64,000 nt of DNA from Candidatus Nitrosocosmicus agrestis (GCF_008389435.1 NZ_VUYS01000004.1:62001-126000), one strand, 5' to 3'. Shown: positions 10,447 through 19,997, numbered from the stretch's first letter. Notes: a model not told the origin generated them from the letters alone. Made by a program: numbers and translations.

Positions 10447-11163
10447 TCAGTTAGGAATAACTTTGTAATAACATTATTTGGTTGTAGATATATTGAAAAT
10501 CCAAATTCGTTTATCCTATGTTTGGATATACTACCTAGAAGAGCTTTACGTAGAATGATTGTTTGAGGTAGGTGAGGCAATAGAATTATCATTACTTTGC
10601 TTGTAATATTAGATTTCGCAAGAAACAAATGTAAAGTATCGTGATAGACTCAGAGATAAAGATATTTAACTACACAAATGACAAATTAGTAGATTAAAAC
10701 GGGTGATGCTCTAAAGCCCTGAATTAATCAAAGTAGGGAGTAACTCGAAATCACATTTCACAACTGATTTATGATTTAGTTATCTGTTTTTATACATTTT
10801 TGCACATGCATTTCCAAAACATCAATAAGGAGTCATGATTGACATTGAATGATTTGAGTGGTAAAGGTATATCAAATCCGCAATTTCAATATGGACATAA
10901 ATTTGACAGATGGAAAAATAACATGAACTTAAAAGTGGTTGGACACGAAATTTTGCGAATTTATTAACAAGGAGATAGTTCTTATTGTCATAAGGTAACA
11001 GATACTAATTAGCATATCATTTATTAAAATGCTCAGAATTATGCATATAATTTTGATATATTATTAGAGAATGAAAAACCATGCAAATCTACATAGGTAA
11101 TAAATTTTAAAAAATTATTGACTATTGCCCAGGAAAAAATGAGATCTCAAATAAAAAAAAGAG
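10447..11163. other. Gene-free stretch
   Basis: About 700 AT-rich bases after the primase gene. The minus-strand open frame at 10290-10628 overlaps the primase end and is its shadow. I see no RNA gene, repeat or relic here. Confidence 0.5.
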
Positions 11164-11916
11164 TTAGTTTTTTATGACTTTGTCTGCAGGGTGGATATCA
11201 GTAACACATACAGCTAGTAGTTTGGCGTCTGGGGCATCTGATTCAAAAACTGGTTGAAGTTTGAAGGAGACTACATTTTTTATATTCGTGCCAGGGTTTA
11301 GAGTCAAAGGTTTATTATTGTCTAGTGCATTAGTACCTGTGAATTTGGCTGGAAGATTTGACATTATTGCTTTATCCTTGCTTACCAATACTTGACCAGG
11401 GGATTGATATGTGATTGAAGTTACTGCTTGGTTACTGCCGCAATTTTTAGTATCCTCACCCAAAGATACATAATGATTATGCCATACTGGATCGTTCTTG
11501 TTTTTTTGCTCTTTGCTGTCTAAAACTCCTTTATGAGTGGTGCTTACCATAACGGCACTAATATCCTTTGTTGTCAAGATACCATATCCAAATGCACCTC
11601 CGCTACCATCTTTTGGAATATGTCCATGAGCTTGTAACACTGCTTGTACCTTCTTTGCATCTGTTCCAACTACAGCCTTATCTATATCAAGATAATCTGC
11701 ATTTGAGTTTGATGGTCCATTGTTGTTACTATTATGTTCTCCTACGAATTTATTAAAAATATCAAGTCCAGGTATCTTGTCTAAACCAGGAAAGCCTGTA
11801 GATTGTGCGTTTGTTTGTTGAATTTGACCATAAGAAATTAATCCAACCGACAAAATGCCTACAAAGATTATAGCTGGAATGATGACTCTTGTATTTAAAT
11901 TCATTTTATCAAACAT
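11164..11916 (-). CDS. Exported protein of unknown function
   Basis: A 250-residue secreted protein. Residues 1-38 form a signal peptide (basic MFDKMNLNTR, hydrophobic VIIPAIIFVGILSVGLISYG, then a TNAQS cleavage-like site). A Gly/Asn/Ser linker follows, then a compact domain with GGAFGYGILT, DPVWHNHYVSLGED and two Cys that could pair (KNCGSNQ and LLAVCVTD). The WHNHY segment and nearby His suggest, but do not prove, metal binding. Start is ATG 11916; the ATG at residue 5 is equally possible. It stands 240 bases from the next exported gene on the same strand. Family unknown to me; exported location is confident. Confidence 0.75.
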   Translation of the reverse strand: MFDKMNLNTRVIIPAIIFVGILSVGLISYGQIQQTNAQSTGFPGLDKIPGLDIFNKFVGEHNSNNNGPSNSNADYLDIDKAVVGTDAKKVQAVLQAHGHIPKDGSGGAFGYGILTTKDISAVMVSTTHKGVLDSKEQKNKNDPVWHNHYVSLGEDTKNCGSNQAVTSITYQSPGQVLVSKDKAIMSNLPAKFTGTNALDNNKPLTLNPGTNIKNVVSFKLQPVFESDAPDAKLLAVCVTDIHPADKVIKN

Positions 11917-12159
11917 TTATTCTAATATTGTGTATATTTGACATTCTTCTCAAAAATCTAGAAAGGTAAAATATATTTGTCAAATATATTAAATTAATAG
12001 GCTAATCTAGAGAAATTAATTTATAGTAGTAGTATCTGGAAACTTATATGGTAGATAAATATAGTTTGAATTAGATAATCATAATAGAGATAAAAATTTT
12101 ACATATAAATTATAAATAAAATAAAATAAAATAAATGAAAAAAGATCTTTTGTTCGATA

Positions 12160-12657
12160 TTATTGAGTTAATGAATCAATATGTCCGTCTACAGTGTATG
12201 TTATAACAAATGGTTTTCCTTCTATATTATGAAATGCCAATGCGTTACCAGCAAATACAAATGAACCTGAACTAACTGGAGTGTCGGTAAATTGTTTCAT
12301 CAAAGATATTGCAACTTTGCCATCACCAAAGGGTGCATTTAATGGCTCTCCGGTCTCAGTTGTATTTTGTCCTGATTGATATGGATGTAACATTACTACT
12401 TCAACTGGTTGACTTGCAGTAAAAGAAGCAATTCCTGAATATATTTTACCGTCATCTCGAGGTGGAGCAGCAATCACAATCTGATGCATTTCGTGACCTG
12501 GTAATGGATCTTGCATTGATTTAGTTGTATTTTGTACAACGAAAGGTGTTGATTGTTCTGTTTGTTGTGCAAATACTGTGGAACCTGAAAGTTGTGTTAT
12601 TAATGCAATTGCTCCAATCAATGCGATTGAAGTAAATGCCAAAGCAATTTTATTCAT
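12160..12657 (-). CDS. Exported protein of unknown function
   Basis: I place the start at the ATG at 12657, because that gives a clean signal peptide (MNKIALAFTSIALIGAIALI, ending at TVFAQQ). The open frame upstream to 12789 is Phe/Tyr-rich and looks non-coding. The mature part is about 130 residues. It holds PGHEMHQIVIAAPPRDDG, a segment on gas/pressure-like beta strands (YSGIASFTASQPVEVVMLHP) and GSFVFAGNALAFHN, consistent with an all-beta extracellular domain. Several His and one Met near the N-terminus of the domain could bind copper, but no full site is evident. Function unknown. Confidence 0.75.
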   Translation of the reverse strand: MNKIALAFTSIALIGAIALITQLSGSTVFAQQTEQSTPFVVQNTTKSMQDPLPGHEMHQIVIAAPPRDDGKIYSGIASFTASQPVEVVMLHPYQSGQNTTETGEPLNAPFGDGKVAISLMKQFTDTPVSSGSFVFAGNALAFHNIEGKPFVITYTVDGHIDSLTQ

Positions 12658-13001
12658 CGTATTGTTAATAAAATACAATATATATAAATTATTCGCAAAT
12701 ACGAAGTAGAGATTAGTCAAAGGAAAGGCAGTGTTGTAATACGGCATAAAAAGAAGTTTTTGAACGGTTATGCAAATAACAGTAACCATCTACATCTTAT
12801 TCTTGTACACCAAATACAATGATATTATTGAGTATTTCCCTGTAATCGACCTATTCCCTATCTTCCACTTTTGTCATTATAGGAATCTCTGTTATCATTG
12901 TCATAATCCTCATTGCCTTTATAACATACAAATCGTATTTTTAAATTTTCTATGAAACATCTAAGATAAACTTGAATATTCGAATTCTGTTAGAAAAGTG
13001 A
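12658..13001. other. Intergenic region between divergent exported genes
   Basis: About 340 bases that must carry the promoter of the minus-strand exported gene at 12160-12657. Short open frames here are shadows. I see no specific operator. Confidence 0.4.
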
Positions 13002-13264
13002 ATGAACAAGTAAATAATAACAATATTTGCCATAATTGCTATGTTTGGTCTTTTTTCAACAATAATTGCAACCTCACAAACTAGCTTAGTCCTTGCTAAA
13101 AAACCATCCGATCCTAATTGTTTTGGCGAAGCAGCATTAGATTTTGGTAAATCCAGACAAATGGGAAACATTCTTCAAGTTTTGACGAACCACGACAAGG
13201 AATTGGTAATTTAGCCAGTCATCCAAGCGAATTAGCAGACCAACTTGGTGCAGATTGCGACTAA
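13002..13264 (+). pseudogene. Broken small exported protein (nonsense codon plus frameshift)
   Basis: From ATG 13002 the frame reads MNK, TAA (codon 4), then an intact signal peptide IITIFAIIAMFGLFSTIIAT and SLVLAKKPSDPNCFGEAALD to about 13160. A one-base frame change then leads to SSSFDEPRQGIGNLASHPSE and LADQLGADCD ending at TAA 13262-13264. Both halves belong together: small secreted proteins with a DPNCFGEAA start and a FDEPRQGIGN centre are common in Nitrososphaerales genomes. The stop needs only CAA (Gln) to TAA. The opposite-strand open frame over this locus is its shadow. Confidence 0.8.
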
Positions 13265-13453
13265 AAATCCAACTATTTTTTGAATTTTCTTAGTTTCAAA
13301 CTTGATCACTATTTAATTAACCTTCTCGTAGATCTCTTGAATGGTAATATGACACTGCGAGGACATCTCTCAATTCCCAATGATAAAAGATAAAGATTTT
13401 ATGGAAAGATCTCTTATCATAATCTTTAATAACGACTTTGTATGGTATTTGTC

Positions 13454-13999
13454 ATGAAAAACATTAATAAAATAATTTTTAGCTCGATGTTCGTATTTGT
13501 CATTGTTGTATTGTTTTATTTCCCCATTTCAATCACCCTTGTGTCTGCCGCTCCACCTGACCCTTGCTTTGGAAATGGTGCTCCTGGTTGTATTGCTATT
13601 TGCGATAATAGTCGTGGTGATCTACAGGCTACTTGTTGCTGGCAAGCTTCAGCTGGGAATTATGCGTGTCAAACATGTCAGATAAACCCGCAAACTGGCG
13701 ACTACGAAAACTGTTACTATAACAAACCAGGTAAACTAAATAACGATATCATTTCTCCTCAACCACCATCCGGAAACGCTCCTCCGACTTCAACTGAAAA
13801 ATGTCCTGAAAATGTGGCAGTTGACAAGAATGGTAATTGTAGTCCCATAACCCAGACTCCAGATGAAGACAATGGTGCGGGTAGTGACAAAACAAACCTC
13901 AGAGGTAACGTATTAGATGACCTGATGTTTAGTCAGAGTCAAGGTTCTTCTAATTCTGACGAGGAACAAGAGGGGGAAGATAACCAAACTAATGGTTAG
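13454..13999 (+). CDS. Exported Cys-rich protein with acidic tail
   Basis: A secreted protein of about 181 residues. ATG 13454 gives a compact signal peptide (MKNINKIIFSSMFVFVIVVL then VSAAPPDP); the ATG at 13442 adds four residues. The mature N-terminal domain is Cys-rich (DPCFGNGAPGCIAICDN, TCCWQ, YACQTCQ, NCYY), nine Cys in some 55 residues, so it is probably a disulfide-stabilised module. A Pro/Asn/Ser-rich, acidic C-terminus (SDEEQEGEDNQTNG) follows, typical of surface-exposed linkers. It may start with the same DPxCFG motif as the broken gene just upstream, so the two may be related. Function unknown. Confidence 0.75.
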   Translation: MKNINKIIFSSMFVFVIVVLFYFPISITLVSAAPPDPCFGNGAPGCIAICDNSRGDLQATCCWQASAGNYACQTCQINPQTGDYENCYYNKPGKLNNDIISPQPPSGNAPPTSTEKCPENVAVDKNGNCSPITQTPDEDNGAGSDKTNLRGNVLDDLMFSQSQGSSNSDEEQEGEDNQTNG

Positions 14000-14263
14000 A
14001 CTGTAAATACAGATCACTTTACCCACTATCTCTTATTTAGTCATGTTTATCTTACTGCTATGTTGAATCTCAGTCTTTTATTTAAAGTGAATTTGATTAT
14101 TTTAAATACTTATTGAACAATGCAGAGACGATTGCAGAGTAAAAGCCCAGTGTGGGAGGAGTTGTAGAAAGAGTAAAATAATAAATAACCATAAACAAAG
14201 TTTTTGTAGATCGGAATTGTAATATTATAACTAACAAACAAAGAAAATGTTTTTCTTCATAAC

Positions 14264-15622
14264 TTAGTTCCTTGTTAAAAGATCCATTATCAAGTTAGAC
14301 AGTGTATCTTTATCATTAAAAACAATGTTAGATACATTGTTGCTAGTTATATCATCACTGGTTAGTATGACAACACCCCTTTCCGTGGTCGGATTAAAAC
14401 CCATGAAAGCGTTATAACCACTGGCAGTAGCACCATTATGCCAAATGATCTCATGACCAAAGTTTGTAGTAATAATCCACCCTAGCCCTACATAATAATC
14501 AAGTTTCGCACCTTCTGATGTTTGTAAGTTATTTGGCAATAGTTGACCAGTACCATGTCTTATCAAATGCGAATCTTGCATTGGCTTATCTAATACGGTT
14601 TTAATTAATCCTATATTTGCAGATAGGAATTTTACCATATCGGCTGCTGTAGAATATATAGCACCACCTCCCTCAATAGGAGCCGATAGATTCCACATTG
14701 GAATCTCTTGACCTTTGTAGTGCCCTATGGCTAAACGCATCTTATCTTGCTCAGAGAGATTAATCCCAGTACTATTCATTCCCAATACATCTAAAATCCT
14801 TTTTTGTAAAAGTTCTTCATATGAAGACATGTTTGATTTTAGTACCAATATATGACCAAGTAAGCCGGAGCCAAATGTTGAGTAATGAAACTGCGAACCA
14901 GGTTCTCCAGATAAAGATGTGTTAGATAATGCTTGATAGAATTGCTTGATGGTGTAATCTTTAGTACAGTTAATAAGACCTAATCGGAACTGGATAGAAT
15001 CCTGAACAGATGCTCTAGATGGGTCGTATTGAGGACAATAATTATAGGGCCATTCTGGCAGGCCAGAGGTATGAGTTGCCAAATCCTCAAGCGTAATCTT
15101 ATGACCTTTATATTGGGGAACGGTAACATTGACAGGAAGATATCTTTCAACAGGGTCGTCTAAATTAACAAGACCGTTATTGACCATATCTGCAAGGAGG
15201 AGTGCAGTAAATACTTTAGTGTTAGATCCAATTGCAAATATAGTATTTTGATCTACTTTGGCATTGCTATTATGTGATAATTGACCATAACTGTAGAATT
15301 GAGTACCATTTTTATCTACAAGTCCTATGGCAATTGCAGCGTTAGTTTTGTTATTGTCTATACGCTCTCTCAGAAGCTCTTTTATCTGTTCGGTTATTTT
15401 TGATTCACCATCTTCGGATGTTGAATTAAAGTATAAATCTTGTTGTGAAGGCAACAGAAGTGGGCTGGAAGATGTAGAAGTTATATTAGAAGCAGTTGTG
15501 GAGCCATTTACAGGAGATTCCACAGAGTTAACTCCAATCGTTACCATCAATACAAATGATAACAATAATGAAGATAATTTTCTTACTGGAAATACTGACA
15601 ACATTTTAAGAACAATAACCAT
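14264..15622 (-). CDS. Exported serine hydrolase of the beta-lactamase/AmpC (PBP4*) family
   Basis: A 452-residue extracytoplasmic hydrolase. An N-terminal signal or anchor (SSLLLSFVLMVTIGVNSV) and a Ser/Thr linker lead into the family domain. The SxxK nucleophile motif is GSNTKVF (near residue 131), preceded by the usual FAIGS. A Tyr motif follows at FHYSTFGSGLLG, the structural motif THTSGLPEWP is present, and the HxG motif is WHNGATASGYNA near the C-terminus. Length is normal for the family. Archaea lack murein, so the substrate is more likely a D-amino acid peptide or ester than a cell-wall peptide; this is inference. Starts with ATG 15622, or the ATG six codons later. Confidence 0.9.
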   Translation of the reverse strand: MVIVLKMLSVFPVRKLSSLLLSFVLMVTIGVNSVESPVNGSTTASNITSTSSSPLLLPSQQDLYFNSTSEDGESKITEQIKELLRERIDNNKTNAAIAIGLVDKNGTQFYSYGQLSHNSNAKVDQNTIFAIGSNTKVFTALLLADMVNNGLVNLDDPVERYLPVNVTVPQYKGHKITLEDLATHTSGLPEWPYNYCPQYDPSRASVQDSIQFRLGLINCTKDYTIKQFYQALSNTSLSGEPGSQFHYSTFGSGLLGHILVLKSNMSSYEELLQKRILDVLGMNSTGINLSEQDKMRLAIGHYKGQEIPMWNLSAPIEGGGAIYSTAADMVKFLSANIGLIKTVLDKPMQDSHLIRHGTGQLLPNNLQTSEGAKLDYYVGLGWIITTNFGHEIIWHNGATASGYNAFMGFNPTTERGVVILTSDDITSNNVSNIVFNDKDTLSNLIMDLLTRN

Positions 15623-15715
15623 AACTTTTGGATATAAATATTTGTTTTACTCCTGATTATTTTAGTTTTATTTTCATATGTAGTTTAGAATTGCGTTAAT
15701 AACAAAAATTGAAAA

Positions 15716-16066
15716 TCAAAGTTTGTATATGATTAACCTCTCTTCTTGCGATGATGCTGATACTAGAATGTTATGAGTTTCTTGTATTGAATTTAGATAA
15801 GGTTTTGAATTTTTTTGTAGTTCATTGATTGCTAACTCATATTGTGTTTCCAACGAATTAATTTCATTCTCAACATTCTCTTTATAAGATGAGTTAACAT
15901 CTAATACTTTGGAAAGGTTTTCATTCAAAAGAGATAATTGATCATTGCTTACAATAATCATTTGTTGTGTTGATTTTATTACTGGCGTATAATTCTTGAA
16001 AGTCTCGACCATTTGATTAAAACTTTCTTCATTCTTATTGAGGTCTATCTGATACTGAAAATTCAT
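15716..16066 (-). CDS. Small coiled-coil protein; signal peptide encoded upstream without a start codon
   Basis: From ATG 16066 the 116 residues are nearly all helix-forming (LSLLNENLSKVLDVNSS, EINSLETQYELAINELQKNS), suggesting an elongated coiled coil. The same frame stays open upstream to a TAA at 16130-16132, and those 21 codons encode a good signal peptide (AIFITGLFIFFILLSFASP). The first of them is ATA where an ATG would be expected. Either the gene uses ATA as its start, or the start codon was lost and the protein is no longer exported. Unknown function. Confidence 0.55.
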   Translation of the reverse strand: MNFQYQIDLNKNEESFNQMVETFKNYTPVIKSTQQMIIVSNDQLSLLNENLSKVLDVNSSYKENVENEINSLETQYELAINELQKNSKPYLNSIQETHNILVSASSQEERLIIYKL

Positions 16067-16132
16067 TGGAGATGCAAAGGATAAGAGTATGAAGAATATG
16101 AATAATCCCGTAATGAATATGGCATTTATTTA

Positions 16133-16633
16133 CAATAAAGAATCATTATTTACCAATCATCAACTGAGATCTTTTTATGTAAATAAATGACTTGATAATG
16201 GTGCTTTTAGGATATGGGTTTAAGCGCTTTAACAATCATGAAATCGGATTAACAAGAAACATTGTCCAATGGTTTACAAAATGATAGTAGAAATTTTAGC
16301 GTAGAAAAATCATCTGTTATGTTTTGAATATACATTTTATGCCAAGTTAATTTTGCAAAAGAGAATTTGAGATTTATGAATCAAGAAAATCAACTTTTTT
16401 ATCCTAACTTGATATACTTTAGTCCATTGACTAAGTGTTCCATCTCTGATAAGGGTCTAAATTCTAATTATACCCGAGTTGGTGCCAAAGAGTCTTTCAA
16501 GAAGTAGGTCCCAAGAGTTAATGTTCTGAATAAATGAATCTTAACTAGAAAATATATCAATTTATTATTGCACCTAATTTATCTAACTTAACAAAATCAA
16601 AGGAATGAATATTAATGATAGGGATATGAATCA
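16133..16633. other. Gene-free stretch
   Basis: About 500 bases without a supported gene, RNA or repeat. It lies between two minus-strand genes. Confidence 0.45.
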
Positions 16634-17779
16634 TTACCCCATCTTATAACCAGTAATATTCAAAAATGTTTTTACAATTTCAGTAAAGGTTTTAGGATAT
16701 TGGTACATCAATCCATGACCTGCATCTCTTATTTGCACTAACCATGCTCCTGGAATTTCACCAGCTAAAATCAAAGAATTGGAAGATGGAATTGCTTGAT
16801 CTTCAGTTCCTGTTATTATTAAAGTAGGTTTAGTAATCCTTTGAAGTTGATCACACACACCAGTCCAGTTCTTTGAAAGCCAGTTTTCATTTATCTCAAA
16901 CTGCTTTTTTAAGGTAGTAGAAAGTATGATTTCAGATGTCTTTGGTATTGTATCTGAAAAGTTTGGATTTTCTCTCATCCATTTGGTTGGAAATGTTACC
17001 TCTAGGAACAAATTTAGGTTCTCTGTTTGATTGTTTACAAAATCAGAAAGTGCTTTAACAACTTGAGGACTTTGCGGAGTACCTTCATGCCCACCACATG
17101 AAGCACCATATAGTATGAAATGATTTGCTATTTCTGGATAAGTTAAAGCGAGCTGTTGTGCAACAAAAGAACCCATAGAGAAACCTAGAACATCAGTTTT
17201 TTGTAATTTCAAGGCACTCACAAGTCCTGCAGTGTCATTGGCAAATTGTTTAATGGAAAACGGTTTTATCCCTACAGTCGTATTTCCTACTCCTCTGTTG
17301 TCAAAGATAATCACTTTATGATCTTTTGATAGTTCTTGGAGTAAATGAGTAGGCCATACATCCATTACATTACCACTACCACTTATTAGTAATATTGGAG
17401 GTCCTTGGCCAATCTGCTTATAAGCAATATTGATATCTCCAACTCTTACTTCTTGTAGTGGAATATCATCTAATGCCAATGATTTCTGTTGAAAAGCTGA
17501 TGATGAATTAAGGTCTTGAGTTTGACTGTCATTATTACTAATTTTGTTTGAATCTGAAATACTGTTGTTAATATTACTAATTGTGTTTGCAATTGTTTTT
17601 TGAACTTCCTTATTAATTGCGGATTGCAATTCATACTGACTTTGTTGTAAGGATTGGCTAAAAGACGTTGTTGAATATACCAAATTTGTTTCTGGAATCG
17701 AAGTTAATAAACTGCAAACCAGGTTTATAATAACAACTAACGCAAAAAATAATTCATATGAGGATTTAAAGTGATTCAC
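16634..17779 (-). CDS. Exported alpha/beta hydrolase
   Basis: A 381-residue hydrolase of the alpha/beta fold. After a hydrophobic N-terminal segment (FFALVVIINLVCSLLTSI) and a long Ser/Asn/Gln linker, the catalytic domain begins near residue 110. It has the oxyanion region LLISGSGNVMDVW, the strand FDNRGVGNTT, the nucleophile elbow GFSMGS, a carboxylate in ITGTEDQAIP and the catalytic His in DAGHGLMYQYP. The family covers esterases, lipases and lactonases, and the substrate cannot be read. It would act outside the cytoplasmic membrane. The start is GTG 17779. Same strand and exported nature as the serine hydrolase about 1 kb away, but no operon. Confidence 0.9.
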   Translation of the reverse strand: MNHFKSSYELFFALVVIINLVCSLLTSIPETNLVYSTTSFSQSLQQSQYELQSAINKEVQKTIANTISNINNSISDSNKISNNDSQTQDLNSSSAFQQKSLALDDIPLQEVRVGDINIAYKQIGQGPPILLISGSGNVMDVWPTHLLQELSKDHKVIIFDNRGVGNTTVGIKPFSIKQFANDTAGLVSALKLQKTDVLGFSMGSFVAQQLALTYPEIANHFILYGASCGGHEGTPQSPQVVKALSDFVNNQTENLNLFLEVTFPTKWMRENPNFSDTIPKTSEIILSTTLKKQFEINENWLSKNWTGVCDQLQRITKPTLIITGTEDQAIPSSNSLILAGEIPGAWLVQIRDAGHGLMYQYPKTFTEIVKTFLNITGYKMG

Positions 17780-18207
17780 ATTTTGTTTGTCTCAAACCAG
17801 CTAATAAAATTAAGAATTAGATTTAACTAATCCCATTGCCTTTGCAAATCACATAATACATTTTGACAGTCGGTGACCGTGATAAAGACCAACTGGTTTG
17901 CGATCTAATACATTCAGGAGATGAATATGTCTCTAACATTCGACAAATTCTTAATTGTAAAATAACAAGCGATGAGATAAAGGGTCTTGCATCATGCGTG
18001 ACACGAACCCGATGCAAGACCCCTATGGAATTCTTTTGGAGGTATTTCTACCTATCAAATGAACTTTAAAAACAGCATGTATTGACAGTGAAAGTTAACC
18101 CTAGTTACAGGCCATCAACAGACAATAGCAAAATCTCGAATAGTCAAGAACAGGATTAAGGCACTGTGAGTCGAAAGATCTTTTAATATCCTGTCGCTAT
18201 CTGTTAT
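17780..18207. other. Intergenic region with a doubtful short ORF
   Basis: A TTG-started 68-codon frame at 17863-18069 (+) reads partly protein-like (VGDRDKDQLVCDLIHSGDEY). An alternative frame over its end reads NPMQDPYGILLEVFLPIK, so this may be a frameshifted relic. I cannot assign a family and do not call it a gene. Confidence 0.35.
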
Positions 18208-18546
18208 ATGCCACTCCTCTCCAAAGCAGAGGTTCAATTCTTGCAACGCCAGAAAGTTGTTTCAAAATCATACGAGTATAAGATAAAATCCATCATCAAA
18301 AAAAGCTTCCCAACCTGATGGAGAAAGAACTTCCATTACTAACGTCATTATTTCCGAATCTGAACCTTACTTATATCAGTGAGAAACATACAGATAATCA
18401 TCTACATATCAATCTTACCAAAAATAGTAAGAACTGTAAGGGTAATAACCTTGCAAATCTCCCAACAAATGCTCTAAATAACAAAAACTTTACACACATA
18501 AATAATGATAAATTATATAACTGCCATGATAATACACAAGAAAAGA
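18208..18546 (+). pseudogene. Small helix-rich ORF upstream of tRNA-Arg, split by a frame change
   Basis: ATG 18208 reads MPLLSKAEVQFLQRQKVVSK then SYEYKIKSIIKK and stops at TGA 18316-18318. The next frame starts in the overlapping TGATG and continues MEKELPLLTSLFPNLNLTYI. An extra A in the A7 run just before the stop would join them as one helix-rich protein. The spacing pattern (basic helix, then LPLL/FPNL) resembles small proteins found beside integrases in ammonia-oxidising archaea; that is recollection, not a search. The second frame runs on through the tRNA gene to 18683. It could be a true gene with TGATG coupling, a decayed gene or an assembly slip. Confidence 0.45.
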
Positions 18547-18621
18547 GGGTCCGTAGCGTAGTCAGGATATCGCGGCGGTCTTCGGAACCGCAGGCCATGG
18601 GATCGAAGCCCACCGGGCCCG
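18547..18621 (+). tRNA. tRNA-Arg (anticodon TCG), integration target
   Basis: All four arms fold. The acceptor GGGTCCG (18547-18553) pairs with CGGGCCC (18614-18620), discriminator G at 18621. The anticodon stem GCGGT/ACCGC encloses the loop CTTCGGA with anticodon TCG, reading CGA (Arg). The T stem is ATGGG/CCCAC with one A-C mismatch at its base. The T loop reads ATCGAAG, so position 54 is A instead of the near-universal T. No CCA is encoded and there is no intron. A recombinase gene begins 63 bases downstream, and the 3' end recurs at 45.4 kb, as expected for an attachment site. Confidence 0.88.
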
Positions 18622-18632
18622 CTAATCATATG

Positions 18633-18652
18633 GGTTCAAATATTTCTGAACC
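18633..18652. promoter_or_regulatory. Inverted repeat between tRNA-Arg and integrase
   Basis: GGTTCA (18633-18638) and TGAACC (18647-18652) form a perfect 6-bp inverted repeat with an 8-base AT loop. With one bulged G the flanking TAT/ATA extend it. It may end tRNA transcription or be a recombinase or regulator site. A strong Shine-Dalgarno-like AAGGAGGT follows at 18671-18678. Confidence 0.4.
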
Positions 18653-18683
18653 ATACATAACTATAGGAGAAAGGAGGTCATAG

Positions 18684-19997
18684 TTGCCCGCCAAATTGAA
18701 TACAACAATCAAAAATATAGATATCAAAGTAGCGAATCAGATAAATAGACAAATTATCAAAGAATTTTATCAATATCTACAGAATATAGACACCTCTGAA
18801 AACTATCAAAACGGTTTGCTCAAGGTCTTGATTAGATATGCAGAGCATATAGGAGATAATACAACGTTTTATCTAATCCAAGAAAAACAGCAAATATTAG
18901 AGTTCTTGGATTCGAAAAGAAAATCAAACACAGATGATCCAGATAAAAAATGGATTACTACATGGAATGATTATCTCTGGAGATTAAAGTATTTTTATAG
19001 ATGGCTATACAATGCTAGAGATAAAGGAATAAACGCAAAATCTTATGATTCTTGGGATACACCCGCTTTTATTGATATAAAAATGAAAACAACAAAAAGA
19101 TTGAGTCCCTATCTGGAAAGTGAAATTTGGGATAAAGACGAGTTGGCTACAATAATAAAGTATGAACCTTATAAGAGGAATAAGGCGGTTCTGTCATTGT
19201 TATGGGATCTGGACGCTAGACCTCATGAGATCACACTATTAAAAATTAAGCATATAAGACTTAAGGAAAAATATGGAGAAGGAGAGATACCTCATGAAGC
19301 AAAAACGGGAAGTGGTCCAATGCTGCTTACTTTTTCTTTCCCTTATGTTAGAGACTGGCTAAATGAACATCCGTTTAAGAATGAGCCAGAAGCAAGGCTA
19401 ATTTGCAATCTATTAACTGGTTCACCCATTAGGTCGGATCAAATTAGTGAAGTCATGAAGCAATTAAAGAAAAGAATTATTAGGTTAGTAGAAAGCGAAA
19501 AAGTTACCAATATAAAAGAATTAGAACAACTACGTTACCTTTTGAAGGTAAAGAAATGGAATCCCTATTGTATCCGCCATTCAGCAATAACAGCAGATAG
19601 CGATTTCTTACCAGAGTATGCTTTAAAGAAAAAAGTCAGATGGTCGATAAACTCAAAGCAAGGTGCTCGATATATAAAAAAAAGAATGGGCAATGAATTG
19701 AGAAATAAAATTTTAGAATATAATGGAATTATTACAGAGGAAACCCAGAGGAAAAAGCCTTTAGTGTTGAATTGCCCCAGGTGTAATTTGGTAAACGCCT
19801 TGGAAAATAAATATTGTTCATCTTGTTCCTATCCTATGGTACCTGAGGCATTTGAGGAAATAAAACAGAGCGAGGAAAAAAGGTTTGCTGATTTGGAAAA
19901 AAAATATTCAGATCAAATTTCAAGTATAGTCAAGGAGATGGAAAATAAATTCCAAATTCTATTGTCAAAAATAGATTTGCCAAAGTTAACCAATTAA
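18684..19997 (+). CDS. Tyrosine recombinase (integrase) with C-terminal zinc ribbon
   Basis: A 437-residue site-specific recombinase that would join or excise the element at the tRNA-Arg 3' end. The N-terminal helical core-binding domain spans about residues 10-130 (FYRWLYNARDKG at its end). The catalytic domain follows, with the first Arg in LDARPHEITLLK, the Lys in EAKTGSGP, the R/H pair in YCIRHSAIT, the late Trp region in VRWSINSKQGAR and the nucleophile Tyr in ARYIKKRMG. A CPRC...CSSC zinc ribbon and a coiled tail (residues 350-437) complete it. The TTG start is fixed by AAGGAGGT at 18671-18678, a strong ribosome-binding site. The gene is complete, so this is not the SSV type that is split on integration. 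Its 3' end overlaps the convergent gene by 12 bases. Confidence 0.92.
   Translation: MPAKLNTTIKNIDIKVANQINRQIIKEFYQYLQNIDTSENYQNGLLKVLIRYAEHIGDNTTFYLIQEKQQILEFLDSKRKSNTDDPDKKWITTWNDYLWRLKYFYRWLYNARDKGINAKSYDSWDTPAFIDIKMKTTKRLSPYLESEIWDKDELATIIKYEPYKRNKAVLSLLWDLDARPHEITLLKIKHIRLKEKYGEGEIPHEAKTGSGPMLLTFSFPYVRDWLNEHPFKNEPEARLICNLLTGSPIRSDQISEVMKQLKKRIIRLVESEKVTNIKELEQLRYLLKVKKWNPYCIRHSAITADSDFLPEYALKKKVRWSINSKQGARYIKKRMGNELRNKILEYNGIITEETQRKKPLVLNCPRCNLVNALENKYCSSCSYPMVPEAFEEIKQSEEKRFADLEKKYSDQISSIVKEMENKFQILLSKIDLPKLTN

Noticed and set aside
12950-13171. Minus-strand 73-codon open frame
   Set aside because: Antisense of the broken exported-protein gene at 13002-13264, whose signal peptide and conserved motifs are on the plus strand.
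18684-19997. SSV-type integrase that is split upon integration
   Set aside because: The recombinase is full length with all catalytic motifs, and the tRNA copy lies outside the gene.
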